Shown: positions 45,839 through 58,100 of the stretch, in pieces | Layout: each line of letters starts with the position of its first letter | How positions within the stretch are numbered: the stretch's first letter is position 1 | DNA from: Eleginops maclovinus | Lineage: Eukaryota; Chordata; Actinopteri; Perciformes; Eleginopidae | Assembly (NCBI RefSeq): GCF_036324505.1 | Contig: NC_086352.1 | Span: 32,073,858 to 32,137,857, forward strand | DNA: 64,000 nucleotides | Direction: 5' to 3' | Made by a program: the position numbers and the translations under genes | Notes under the pieces: model-generated | Database searches by the model: none | Told to the model about the DNA's origin: nothing | Seen by the model: the letters and a program-made list of their open reading frames with translations, nothing else

Positions 45839-47869
45839 ATGAGCGGATTTCGGATAAAAGAGAGAAGGATGTCGTATCAACGAGTCAAAAAGTCGGCCCT
45901 ACATTGTTGTGTACCCCTTTGTACAAATTCGTCTCGGTACAATAGTACTATTAGCTTCCATAGCTTTCCGGTTGATGTGTCTGTGCGAGCCGAATGGATG
46001 GTGAAGGTACGGCGGGACGACTTCATACCAAGCAAGGTTACTCGTGTTTGCAGCAGGCATTTCATAAAGGACGATTTTGTTGTCAATCCGGGGAAATTGA
46101 GGAGGTTGAAGAAAGGGACCGTCCCTGCTCTTTTTGCTTGGAATAACTTTCAAGTACCAACACCGAGGGCGAGCGTGTGGGAGCGGAGACACAGAGCTGA
46201 GAGCCCTCCTCTTGTCGACCCAGAAGAGATGGAGGTGGCTCCCCTCGCACCGGATCATGATTATTGTTTAACTCAAACAACAGCTATGATCGCGGATCAG
46301 TTGGCCGAGGAGAATGAAAGTCTTCACCAGAAAATGAAGGAGATGGAGCTGCAAATTGAGGCTCTCCAGCTGCTGAGTTGTTTCGGATTGAGGCGATATG
46401 CCGGGTCGGACGAGGACATCCGATTTTATACCAGGTAAATCGTAATTAAGGTTGTTTTGGATTGCAGAAAGCTGATACTGATATTATCATATGACACAGC
46501 ACTTAAATACATGTCTTGTACCATATTAACTAGCCTGCTAATACCAGACTCTTTGAATCATGTAGCTGGTAGATGCTACTAGATGGTAGCCTACATTTTA
46601 ACATTGATAGACTAACAATCACACAAGTCCTATACTTGAGTGAAAGTCAAGATGGGCTACACATGGTTAAATATGTCTCCGGTAAAAGACCACCTTACAA
46701 GAGTATTTTAATTTAACCACAGTGCCACAAGAGTATTTTTCTTCAAGTGTCAAATATCAAAAGTAAAATTACTGTCATTTATGATTAATGATATGATTAG
46801 GCCGGAAAATGTACTACCTACAGCACTCAGTCAGATGTTTAGGCACAGCCATTCGTTAAGTCTTCTCTTCATGTAAATTAGTAGTAGTAAAGTAGGATAA
46901 TTGACCTTGTGTAACTAAATTAGTCCACCATGACTAACAATGTTATTTTTTTGTATTTTGTTTGAAAGATTCCATTCTTATGACCACCTGATGGCATTCT
47001 GGAGGCTCATCGAGCCAGCAACATCAAGGATGATCCGTGTGACAAGTGCCAAAGAAACATCGGTCTGTGTGGCAGAGAAGAAAACATCCCACAAATCAAC
47101 CAAGTTGCTGCCAATAGATGAGCTATTTCTTTTTCTAAATTATTGATCAACTGGATGCACACAGAGAGAGCTTGGCCACCAATTTCACATCCATCGAACA
47201 ACAGCCAGCAGGATCATCACAACCTGGGCCAACTTTCTATACTGCATACTGGGAGCTGTGTGTATCTGGAGGACCCCTGAGGAGATAAAAGCCAACTTAA
47301 CTCCTGAGTTCAAGGAATATGCAGACACTCAGGTCATTGTTGACTGCACAGAGCTGCAGTGCCAAACTCCATCCTCACTTGTGCTACAGAGTGAGGTGTA
47401 TTCACATTACAAATCGCACTGTACCTTCAAGGCCATGATTGGAATGGCACCACATGGTCCTCTGACATTTGTTTCTGCGCTCTATGGGGGCTCTATCAGT
47501 GATCGTGAGCTCTTTAGACTGTCAGGCATCATACCTCTCCTCTCCCCTGACATGGCTGTGATGGTGGACAAGGGCTTCAGGGTGGACAATCTTTAGGCAG
47601 GAAAACTGCACAGGCCTGCCTTCCGCTCCAACAAGGAGCAAATGGCAGCACAGGACATCCTGGAGACACAGTCAATCGCACGGCTGCGAGTTCACGTCGA
47701 GAGGCTAATAAGGCGGGTCAAAGAAAACAAACTTTTTGATACTGTAATCCCTTTGTCGATTTGTGGGAGCATTAACCAGCTTTTCACCGTAGCTTGCATC
47801 TTGTGCAACTACCAAAATGGACCTCTGGTTAAAGAATGGAGAAAACATAATTGCCAGGTAGAAATTTGA
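45839..47869 (+). pseudogene. THAP-domain DDE transposase (ISL2EU type)
   Basis: Exon 1 (45839-46434) starts MSGFRIKERR. It has a THAP zinc finger C-x4-C...C-x2-H (CCVPLC ... VCSRHF, end GTVPALF) and a coiled coil (LAEENESLHQKMKEMELQIE). Donor ACCAG|GTAAAT joins acceptor ttgtttgaaag at 46969 in phase. Exon 2 contains the helix-turn-helix STGCTQRELGHQFHIHRTTA, first Asp in VIVDCTELQCQTPSS, KAMIGMAPHGPLTFVSALYG, second Asp in GSISDRELFRLSGI and the Glu region RLRVHVERLIRRVKENKLFD. All of exon 2 is in one frame apart from two stops, TGA at 47144 and TAG at 47594. Function in the family: THAP binds the element ends and the DDE core cuts and joins DNA. Confidence 0.88.
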
Positions 47870-48198
47870 CTGTTTGCTTCATGGCTGTCTGCTCCTCTTT
47901 TATTTATTTGACAAACAATATACTGATTCACACCACAATTTTGTTTTGCCTTACATATACTGACTTGTATTTTAATTAAATTATTTATTTGAAATCTATA
48001 TCAACTTTATTTCCCTTCATTTCCCTCAAGTGGTCCTCACACATATTGAATATTGGTTTAAAATCTAGCAATACATTGGTGTGTACACTTTAAGTGAAGT
48101 GGTCAATCCTAAACATTTTACAACTCCATAAATAAACTTAAAACAACCCACTTGAAGGCCTCACATTATAATGAGAAATCAACCAGAACAAGACATTT

Positions 48199-50552
48199 CT
48201 AAGAATTCATTGTTTGCTGATCATACAACAGATATTTATGTAGGTATGTGTAGAAAAAAAAGAAGTCTGCTCTCTCTCTTATTTTTTGTATCACATCACT
48301 GTCCCTGTATATTCTTTGAATCAGGGTGTCTTCCTCCGCAAACACCACAAAATCGCACCACTCCATCCCCGTTAGGAGCAGCTGACCCTGCACCTGCCAG
48401 TAGTAGCCATGACCTGGCTTCAATTCCAGGTTGCCGTCTTTCATTTTCAGATGTGGATAATCCACATAGCTTTTAATGTTTGGACATTTTATTTCCACAA
48501 GGCCGAATTCAGAACACTCTGTTGGGTCAAAGACAACCCCATCTGGGGATGTGCCTAACCAGGGTGTGTCAGGGTGTATAACAAAACCACAAGGGTAGTG
48601 GTTCACCCTCTTGAGTTGGCAATACTCCTCGATGGCATCATCTTCCATTTCGAGACCCCTCTTCATTGCTGCTGTCTGACGGACCCCTTTGAGCAACCGG
48701 TCAGCCATCTTTTCTAAGGTGCAAGGTTTTGCATGGCATATTTCCCCAAAATGTGATGAGGTGAGTCTAGGTTTTCTCAGTCTATGCCAGTCTGTAGATG
48801 CACTTTGGCCCCTAGTTGCACCCTCTATGTTCTTAGCCATTTCTCAGGTAACCTCAAGTGACTTGAAGTGCAGCTGTTGATGCTCAGAGAAAACAGACAT
48901 AAAGCACGATGTTTCCAGTCTGCAGCCAGCCAATGGCAAATCTGGACGTGGTGGAGCATCAGGGTGAGCAACAGAGCGACTTCTTGCCATGGGTTGTTGA
49001 TATGAAAGAGGACTACCTACTTGTACCAAACCCAGTGCTCAGTTCACCAGTGGCAACTCACAGGTGATACCCATTGTACAAATGGTTGGTGCAGAAACAG
49101 GGGTGAACTCTTTGTAGATCTCTGACACTTTGAGAACAGACAGGTCCAGCAACTCTCCACTGGTGGCTTTGTACAGTGTGGACCTATATGAAAATTGGAT
49201 AAACATCAGTAAGATCCATCATGTAATAACTAAACATAGCAAAACTACAGTTTTCTTGATTGGTTGAGAAAAGTAGGCCTAACAAATTAATTAAAGGCTA
49301 CTAACTAGAAAACAAATTCTCACCTTACTCCCTCGGCCATGGTCCTCTGCTTTGGTTTGGCAGACATCACAGCCATCTTTTCGATGGGACCTGGTTTATT
49401 ACCCTGTGAATATAGGTCACAAATAGCAGGGATGAGCTTATGATGTCGGTGGGTAGATGTATTGTAATTATAGTTACATTATTCCGAGACTTGCCATGGT
49501 TCTTGGCTTGTACCACTGTTGTTCACTCTCCGTACAGCTCAGCACTGGTGGAACAACTGGAATGTCAAGCTGTGAATAATGTGCAGACTGGAAAAGTAGA
49601 GCCAAACAATGGTTACACAACACTGATCCAGCTACACATGTACAGCTGTGATGGACCAGCTCTACAGGAATTGAATCCTTCAGCCCCACCTGTAGCAAGA
49701 TGTAAAAAAAAAGGGATTAATAATCTTTTTCTTTAGATTTGTTCTGTGTTGATGTTGTCAGTGATACAGTCTATTTGATTTGCAGGTACACATATTATCC
49801 CCACTTAAAAAATGCAGTATACCTAGCTAGACTCCACAGGTTCAAATAAACTTTTAGACATATCTTATGTATTTTACCTAGCTGGGATGTTCAGCATACA
49901 TGGGAAAGCAAACTATACTACACCACTGGTTGCTATCAGTGAAAACACAGTAGGAACGTCAGCATACACTGGTAGATTATAGTGTGAATTGGTTAACCTA
50001 GAGAGCAAAGAACCAAAATAACACGGTTAACCAGGAACATGGGTAACTACCTTAACGCTACATTCATCCTACACTCAAACTGTGAGGTGGTTTTGACTTG
50101 TCCATTGACGGATGACATAACGCCCTCACACACACTACTCCTGTCACTGGATCTTTCCTGGACACTGAGGGGAAATACAACACCGAAATTAAAATACACA
50201 CAACCAGTTGCTAATCGTATCAACATAACAACGTATTGAATAACACTTAAAAGTATTTAGTACATTTACGCGATTTGATTTAGAAGTATTTAGCTGCTAG
50301 ATATTCAATGTAGCTTGCTAAGGTTAACAGCTGAGCTGACAGCTGAGACGTTAGGTAACGCAAACAGCTTGACTTACCTTCAAAGTTGTGGATGTAACTT
50401 GATATGTACAGTTTAAATCCCTTTTCACGCTTACAACCGGGTGCAGGTGAACAGTGGTCGACAATCCTGTGGACGACATTCACGTCAACCTTTGGGAGAC
50501 CTTGTAGACACCAGGTGAAATATGCCATCTTTTCACGATCAAAACCAAAAAC
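48199..50552 (-). pseudogene. SWIM zinc-finger / YqaJ-like nuclease gene of the element
   Basis: Minus strand, several exons. The first (50552 down to about 50380) starts MAYFTWCLQGLPKVDVNVVH and contains CKREKGFKLYISSYIHN. A second (about 49698-49510) has the SWIM motif CTCVAGSVLCNH. A third (about 49400-49330) reads IEKMAVMSAKPKQRTMAEGV. The last block (48840-48199) has the YqaJ/lambda-exonuclease fold signatures RLTSSHFGEICHAK, GTSPDGVVFDP and GLVEIKCPNIK, i.e. the D...ExK nuclease residues. In-frame stops lie at 48841-48843 (EVT*EM) and near 49038 (LVN*AL), so the copy is damaged. YqaJ proteins process DNA ends; in ISL2EU the gene accompanies the transposase. Confidence 0.82.
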
Positions 50553-50640
50553 TGCAGTGAACCGGAAATGGGTACGCGTACACTCAAGGCGCCGGAAGTA
50601 GAACTCCTTAGGTTTGTGCACGTAGCCTCGGACAGCGCCC

Positions 50641-50972
50641 CGTCAAACAGCGGACCTGCTACGGATCCCAGGCGGATCCACACATCGGATGCGCCTTTTT
50701 TCTCATCGCTGACGGTTAGAGAAACAGCCAGAGCGGAGCCAGAACGCTTTGCATTAGTGAGAGCAAGTCAAGTCTGCGGACACGTACACGGTAAGCATTT
50801 CAAAATATGCTTCATTTGCTCAGTTTAGTTGCATTTCCAGTACAATTACTTAAATCAAAAGTAGTTAATTGCTTTGTTTGCTGTTTTAATACATTACAAA
50901 ATATTGTGTAAGCTATGTTAACGTTAACTCAGCTTAACATTAGCCTACTGTTAGAAAAGCATGTTAGCTAAA
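50641..50972. other. Short flank between ISL2EU and gypsy copy 2
   Basis: No feature recognised. It ends at CTAAA before the LTR. Confidence 0.5.
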
Positions 50973-51331
50973 TGAAGAAACACACTCCTCAGTGTCAGTT
51001 TCGGTAATTTATTGACAAGGATGACGACACCCTGAAACAGAGTAATGCAGCAAGATAAGCTGACAAAGTATTACATCCATGCAATTTAATCAACACAAAT
51101 ATATACCACGAAACAGAGTATAGTAGTATAACAGTATAATATATATATAGTATAATATAATAGTGGAAACAGTCTTACATGAATGAGTGGACGAACGTCT
51201 CAACTCGAGGCAGAGTGAATGAACAATGTTTGAACTAAAATGGCCGCTCAGCACTACCGGGTCAGAGCACGGCATAACCGGGCAGCGACAGCAGTGACAC
51301 TGCCCTCTAGTGGCCGGCGATAAACTCTTCA
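50973..51331 (-). repeat. 3' LTR of gypsy copy 2
   Basis: Reads TGAAGAAACACACTCC on the plus strand, i.e. the LTR end TCTTCA on its own strand, with a slightly longer ATA-rich core than copy 1. Confidence 0.95.
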
Positions 51332-51776
51332 TCCCCCCCAGACCGGAAAGCTATGGGCCGGAATAGGTTAACGGTCTAGATCCCGTATCCAGCTGCCAGA
51401 CTCGGGCTCGTAACGTGCAGGCGGCCTCCTCACGCGGCCCGGCCGAATCGGCTGGGGCAGCGTCGGCACCCGTAGGAACAGTGAGGACAGAGGTCGCCTC
51501 ATCAGCAGGCGTCGGTGGGGAAGCGCCAATAGCCGAGTTGCGGGGCCCGACAGCCGGCCGCTGAGCAATCCCCTGAGGCGTCGCTAGGATGGGAATTGAT
51601 AAGATTTTTACGATTCCGATTCCCTTATCGATTCTGTGAAACGATTCAATTCCTTATCGATTCTCTTATCGATTCCAATTTGGGGGAAAAAGGAGAATAA
51701 ACAGTTTGATGTAACATTTATCTTTGTTTTAATGAAAAATATTCTATTGTGACAGTTACTTATTAATCTCTAATAA

Positions 51777-51779
<3 letters not shown>

Positions 51780-51868
<89 letters not shown>

Positions 51869-52014
51869 CACTCAAGTAGTGTGTGTGTGTGTGTGTGTGT
51901 AAAAAAAATTAACAGTTCTTTTGCAGATGAACATATCTGCTTTTCTGTACAAGAAAATGTAACAAATAACAAATACTGAATCATGTAATTACAAGAACAA
52001 TGTAATCACAAGCA

Positions 52015-52071
<57 letters not shown>

Positions 52072-52101
52072 TGTGAGTGTGAGTGTGTGTGTGTGTGTGC
52101 A
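51780..52101. repeat. Two (GT)n tracts within a local tandem duplication
   Basis: (GT)n at 51780-51862 and 52015-52101. Each is followed by CACTCAAGTAGT, then a short GT or TAG stretch and AATTAACAGTTCTTTTGCAG. The unit of about 235 bp is therefore duplicated at the end of the transposase gene. Confidence 0.85.
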
Positions 52102-52122
52102 CTCAAGTAGTAGTAGGGAAAA

Positions 52123-55100
52123 TTAACAGTTCTTTTGCAGAAATATGAGCATATCTGCTTTTTCTGGAAGGATACGGGATCTTTCGGGGCTTATGGTGTC
52201 TCCAGCCGTGGAGAACACCCTCTCAGATGGGGTGGAGGAAGCCTGCACACAGAGGTAGTTTTCAGCCAGTCCAGATAGCAAGGGCAGCGTATCCTGCTTG
52301 TTCCACCACCACAGTGCGGCGCTATCCTGCAGGGGATGGAGGGCAGGCTTTTATAGAACTGGATTTCCTGATCCACCTTCTGAGCCAGGGAAAGACGGGG
52401 CTGTGATTCACGGATTGACTGCAGCTCGTTGTCCTCCTCCTCGAATAGTTCTTCCAAGGCTGTCTTTTTTGATGGTGGTGGCAGTGCCTGAAATTAAATG
52501 AACATGAAGTAAAAAAAACAAAAACATATATAAGTCAATAATCATGACAAAACAGCATCCAAAGGTCATTACAAATGAATGAGTTAACTTACATAGTGTT
52601 CCTCTACTTCTTCCTCCTCCCCATCTTCGCAGCCTTCCCTCTGTGTCTCTCCTTCCCCTGGGAGCTTGAGAAGTGATGTAAACACATTAATAACTTTTAA
52701 CACAGAGCCGTAGAAGGTCTCACTCACAATGGAATCAAATGCAATGATAAGACAAACAGAATTTAAACAGAAATTAAAATACCTCATCTTGCTGCCACTG
52801 TATTTGCTGTTATTGCAGCTTCCCTGATCCTGTCCCAGACTGCATCACTTTTCACTTTGTATTTAAATCTGGGGTCCAAGATGGTGGCTTCCTCCAGGAA
52901 TCTCTGAATGTCAGTTCCCTTCAATTTCAAAAAGGAGGATAGGATGACATTAGACTAGTGGTACAAATTGGCCTAAAGCATCAAGGTAAGATTAAATGTA
53001 GTTGTGCTTACCTGGTAGCGTTTGGAGAGATCCTTCCAAATGTTCTCCTTGATGCTCCTTGTGAACGCAGAGTCACCTTCCTGCACAGTGTACTGTTGCT
53101 CCAGCTTCTGCAAGATGGGCAAAATCTCACCGCAGGTTGCACTTTTGTCGCTGGAGATGGCCAGTGTGGAGGTGTAATGCTTCCGCATGAGATGCACAAA
53201 CTCCTCTGCTTTCCTTAAGTCCTCGTTGCCTATTCTGTCCAACCTACAATGTAAATAAAAACAGAAAAAGATGTATGTAGCACAAATAAACAAAAACAAA
53301 ACCAGTCAAAGTTTAAAAAAAAGTTTAAGTCATATTATCATTTAAAATATATATCACCTTTCCTTCTCCATGGGCCTTCTTATGCGTGGATCTATGGCTG
53401 CAGCCTGGATAGCAGGGAACTGCTCGGTGAATCTCTCCATCATCAAATAGAGGGAATTCCATCTGGTCCTTACATCCAGGAGGAGCATGTGCTTGGGCAG
53501 CTCTGAGGGTTCACATATACACAACACAATGTAAATATTTATTATCTAATAATTTACATACACATACCTATACATGTATATTTTCATATAGTATAATGCT
53601 TGCAATGTACTGTAAGGAGAGTATCTTACTGAGCAAGTCTTGTTTCTCTTTAAGAACAACTTTTGCCATGTGGGACCTCTTCATCCAGACAACAATTGCT
53701 CGAACTCGTGCTGCCCAATTGGATATGGCAGTGCAGTTGTACAGCTTTTGCGCTCCCAGGTTCAGCGTATGAGCGAAGCATGGAAATTTGACAATTTGCA
53801 GCTGTTTGATGGCTACATCCATGTTCGCTGCATTGTCTACAGTTGCTGCCACAACCTTTTCCCGTACACCATATTCTTCTAAAATGTAATCAATCTCCTC
53901 TGCTACAGCTGAGCCTGTCTGAGATTGGTACATGGCTTTGGTTTTTAGGACCTTTTCCTTTACCTGGCCATTGCTCACGTAGTGCAGAGTAACCGTGAGA
54001 TAATGATCCTGACAAAAGCTTGTCCACCCATCAGCCGTGATAGCTGCCTTTGACACTGTTTTCAGTTCAGAGATCACATTTCCCTTTTCCACACCATACC
54101 AAGCAGGGATTAAGTGGTTGGTTAAGCTTTCCCTGCTGGGGGCTTTGTATTTTGGATTGAGAACCTTTGTCATCTCCCTAGAAAACATATGAAAATGAAT
54201 GAGTGTAAACATCTGTTTAATGAGGAGGAAAATATTCTATTCTATTCTATTCTAATCTGACATTTGATAATCTGACAACAACCTCACATTCACCTACCGA
54301 AATTCAGGGGCGTCTACTGTAGAAAATGGGTGCAAACCCTTAACAACAAATTTGGTAACTGCCCGGTGACATTCTTCTACCTTTGCCTGGGACATTTTAT
54401 TTCTGCCTGCCTCGACGAAAATAGAAGCCAGAGGTAAACGGGAGCAAGTGCTGCTAGCCTCTGAGTCAGCCAGACTACCCGTCTCGTCCCGGTCATCATC
54501 TTGTTCTAAATCTAACGAAGAAGGCATTCGTTTGATGAAAAAGCAATACTGTACAATTTCGGGAAATAAACTAATTTCCCACCTCCCTTTGATTTAAATA
54601 AATGAGCGTCACCTTTCTCTGGCTCCCTGAATCGGCGGCGCAACTTACTAGCATGTTTCATTAGCTACATAGCAACAGCTAGAATTCTTCCCTAGAACTA
54701 CGGATGCCTTGCCATCAAGTAAGCTAATTAAACATGCTAGCAAGGAACGGCTTGATTAACCAGAAACATAAACTCCCTTAATTACCCCAAGGAGAGGTAG
54801 GAAATGGGTTTATTTCCAGAAATGGCGTGGTACATAATTTACTAGGAATCACATTAAGGATTAGTCAGTGGGATAGCTACTTACCACCAGAGTTGCCTTC
54901 GGTGTTAGCCCCCAAGGTCACGGTCGTAGAAGCTTGGATGCTGTCACTCCGAAGGGCATCAAAAACGCGACACTCGTTAAAGTTTATCCCGTGTTGTGTG
55001 CGCAGATGTTTATGCATATTTGAAGTATTCCCTCCCGCCGATGTTTTCAACAATTTGCAGTGGTTGCAAAACGCCCTGTTGCCATCCTTATGTAATGTGA

Positions 55101-55143
55101 AATGAAGCCACACTTTGGACCGTTTTAACCTTAGGGGTGCCAT
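52123..55143 (-). pseudogene. ZBED-like hAT transposase, multi-exon
   Basis: Exon 1 (ATG 55143, MAPLRLKRSKVWLHF) carries a BED finger (CNHCKLLKT...HKHLRTQH) and ends GGTG|GTAAGT. Later exons read SQAKVEECHRAVTKFVVKGL (54527-54296), ITADGWTSFCQDHYLTV and AATVDNAANMDVAIKQLQ (54180-53632; catalytic Asp residues), MLLLDVRTRWNSLYLMMERF (about 53505-53358), NEDLRKAEEFVHLMRKHY (53246-53013), GTDIQRFLEEATILDPRFKY (52919-52793) and VEEHYV (about 52671-52595). The last exon ends with WWNKQDTLPLLSGLAENYL and ASSTPSERVFSTAG, the hAT dimerisation block, stopping at 52123. A one-base loss near 52327 shifts the frame just before WWNKQ. Introns with consensus sites and an otherwise complete gene suggest recent activity. 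Confidence 0.88.
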
Positions 55144-58100
55144 TTCAGACTTGTAAAAAGTATCACGAGCGTCACCTGCGTAACCAAGCAACTACGCCAC
55201 GTCAAGCCGGGCTTACTGAATCATTCGTGTGTACCTTGCTGCGTAAATAACGTTACATAAACCGTGCGGTCTGGAATCTATAAGAGAATCGTTTAACGAG
55301 CTGCCAAACGGTTCCATGGAATTGAAACACAAGGAACCGGTTCTCAACAGGAACCGGTTCTCGATTCCCATCCCTAGGCGTCGCCCAGCCCGGGTGGATA
55401 GGTGGGGGCTGATGACCCAGGGCAGCGGGCGGCGGCGACGGCGCAGCCAACTGCTCACGGGCGCAGTGTGTGCCGGCGTGTAGGCTTGGAGGAACCGCCG
55501 GTTTGCGCAGTGTCAGACGTCCCGAACCGTCAACCCTGACCCGATACTGGTCGTGGCCCGGCGACTCCACCACGATCCCTGACCTGTCCCATTTGTGGGG
55601 GCTCGGGCCTTGCTGGTTCTGGAGGAATACCCTTTCGCCGAGTGCCAATGGGCGGAGCGGTCTCGAGTGAGTCCCCAGAGACTCGGTGGTACGGGACATA
55701 CAGGTCCGAAGGGCGTCCTCCTTCGCCGCCCATGCCTCGCGCCATAGCAGGCGGATATGACGGTTCGAGAACTTCTCGAGGCGGTTCACGAAGGAAAGTG
55801 AGCCACGAAGGGGGCGGCCGAAGATAATCTGTGCTGGCGAGAGGTCGCAGTCGGGGTCAGGCGTGTTACGCAACTGCAGCATAGTACGCAGGAAGCGGTC
55901 CTGATCAAGGCTGCCCGACGGGCCGGTGTTGGACATCAAGAGGCGCTTAGCAGTCTTAACCGCAACCTCCGCCCTCCCATTCGACTGCGGAAAGCTAACG
56001 GAAGACACACGGTGTTTGACGTGCCATAAGCGGAGGAAGTCCTCAGTGTGGCTCGCCTTGAATTCCGGACCACCGTCGCTCGAGAGCTCCTCCGGTACGC
56101 CGAAGGTGGCGAAGAACGACCGGAGGTGTTGGACCAGGCCAGCTGAGCCCGCCAGGGCAGTACCCGCCGTAGAGCTCAGGACCTCTACCCAGCCCGAGAG
56201 CCGATCCCCGACAACTAGGTAGTGACGGCCCCCATAGTCGAAGAAGTCAGCAAACACCGCCTCGAATGCCGTGGACGGGGGTGAGGACGGCCGGGGGGGT
56301 GTAGCCGCCTGTGACGGAGCATTGCGGTTGCAGTCACACCCGTCCCTGGTGGCCTGAATGTCCCCGGACATCCCGGGCCAGTAAACTATGGCTCGGGCAT
56401 GCTGCCCCATAGCTGAGGTCCCCTGGTGAGCGGCATGGAGATGCCGAAGGACCCTCTCACGGAGGGACGGGGGAACCACGACGCGGTCCCGATAGAGCAG
56501 GACGCCGTCCTGGGCGTAGACGGACTCACAGACCAATGACAGACTCGCCAGGGCAGGGTCGTTAACGTCAATCCCACCCTCCTGCTCGATGAGTTGGAGG
56601 AGGTGGCCGAGGCATCCATCAGCCGCTGTTTCCCGTGCGAAGAGGGGCCAAGAGACTGCTCCGAGCTCCGGTGCGTCGTCGCGGATGGAGGCCATGAGTG
56701 CAGACTCCACGGCGTCAGGTCCGCTCGGCAGCCCCAATGAGAGGCTGTTCGCTGAACCCGAGGGGGAAGGATGCCTCGACGTGGCATCAGCGGCATAGTT
56801 GCTCTTGCCAGGCAGATGCACAATGTCGAAGCGCCATGGGAGGGTGCGCTGCTTGAGTCTAAACAGACGCGAATTTGTGATCTCATCCAGCGTACGGTCG
56901 CCAAAGATTTTCACCAACGGCTTATGGTCGGTGACCACGACGAGGTTGTCGGACCCCTGCGTGAAGTACCGCGTCTGTTCCAGGCCCCAGGCCACAGCTA
57001 GGGCCTCTCCCTCGACGGCCGCATAGCGCTGCTCCGCAGGGGACAGGAAACGCGACCCCGCAAGGGTGATCCTCCACCCTCCTGGACAGCAGTCCGGTAT
57101 GCCCGAGGCACAGTGACAATGTTGCTGGAGCAGGAAGTAGCCAATGCCACGCATGGACCAGTCAGGGCGGAGGCAGGTACGCTTCTGCATGTCGTAGATC
57201 TCCACGCCCTCGCGGATGGCCTCCATAATGGCTTGCTTGGATGTCTGGAAGGCCTCCTCCAGAACGGGGGACCATAGGAACACACAGCGTGGGCTGAGGA
57301 ACGGCTTAAATGGAGCCATCGTGTCACGCAACTGGGCATAGTTAGCCACCTGGTTGACAAGGCCGAACCAACTCCTGATGTCCGTCGTGGAGCCTGGGGT
57401 GGGGAAGTCCCGGATGGCGCCCAAGTATTTTGGGAGTGGTTCGATGGTAGATTCCGACACCCTGAAGCCAGCGAAGTCGACGCACCTCTCCGCGAACTGA
57501 AGCTTGTCCGGATTCAACACGATGCCCGACCGGCCGACACGCGTCAGGAATTCGATGGTCCTCCACCAGTGTTGCTCCAGGTCGGTGTCATAGTGGATGG
57601 TGTCATCCACACAACGTTCCTTGCGTTCATAGTCCGAGAGGACGGCGTCAAACCGACGGTTGTAGCCATCCCCTGACGACAGGAAACCCTGTGGTGCCCT
57701 GGTGTAGCGCCAACGGCCGAAGGGCGTGATGAAGGTAGTGAGGTGGCGATCCGACTCACGCAGGGGAACACTGTGGTAGCCGTTCCAGGCGTCCGTGACG
57801 GTCTTCCAGGTGCCCTTCGGGACGCGGCGTGCGAGGTGGAACGGGGACTCAGTGGCGAAGGTCTCACGTTGGCAGAACTTGTTGAGGGGGAGAGGGCCAC
57901 GGTCCTGCGGGGGGAACCGTCGTGCTTCCGAGTGACTACCATACGATGGCACCACGTCTGGCGTACAAGGGAACGGCAGTACTGCGGGGCGCGCCGGGGG
58001 GACAGTGCGCTGAGGACATGAGCACTGGGCGTCCCGGGGGTCACTTGGCCCCACGCAGCCGCCGTTGGTTGACCTCGTCGCATTGATGGACAGGGGCTGG

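Larger units (their letters stand above)
45690..50640. mobile_element. ISL2EU-type DNA transposon with two convergent genes
   Basis: Edges share inverted similarity: left GGCTACGAGCACAATGGAAC and TTCCGGC; right (reverse) GGCTACGTGCACAAACC and TTCCGGC, followed on both sides by GTGTACGC. Between them lie a plus-strand THAP-DDE transposase (45839-47869) and a minus-strand SWIM/YqaJ nuclease gene (48199-50552), pointing at each other. That gene pair is the known signature of ISL2EU elements. Exact termini were not fixed, since the 2-bp target duplication is too short to confirm by eye. Confidence 0.7.
51585..55376 (-). mobile_element. 3,792-bp hAT inserted in gypsy copy 2
   Basis: Ends TAGGATGGGAATTGATAAG and (reverse) TAGGGATGGGAATCGAG, with an exact 8-bp duplication GGCGTCGC at 51577-51584 and 55377-55384. 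The duplicated bases are gypsy coding sequence. Carries a multi-exon ZBED-like transposase on the minus strand and a microsatellite-rich segment near its transposase 3' end. Confidence 0.95.

Noticed and set aside
55253..55380. The C-terminal end of the long gypsy copy 2 frame reading into hAT sequence as a fusion protein
   Set aside because: It is simply read-through past the hAT insertion point at 55376 and has no biological support.
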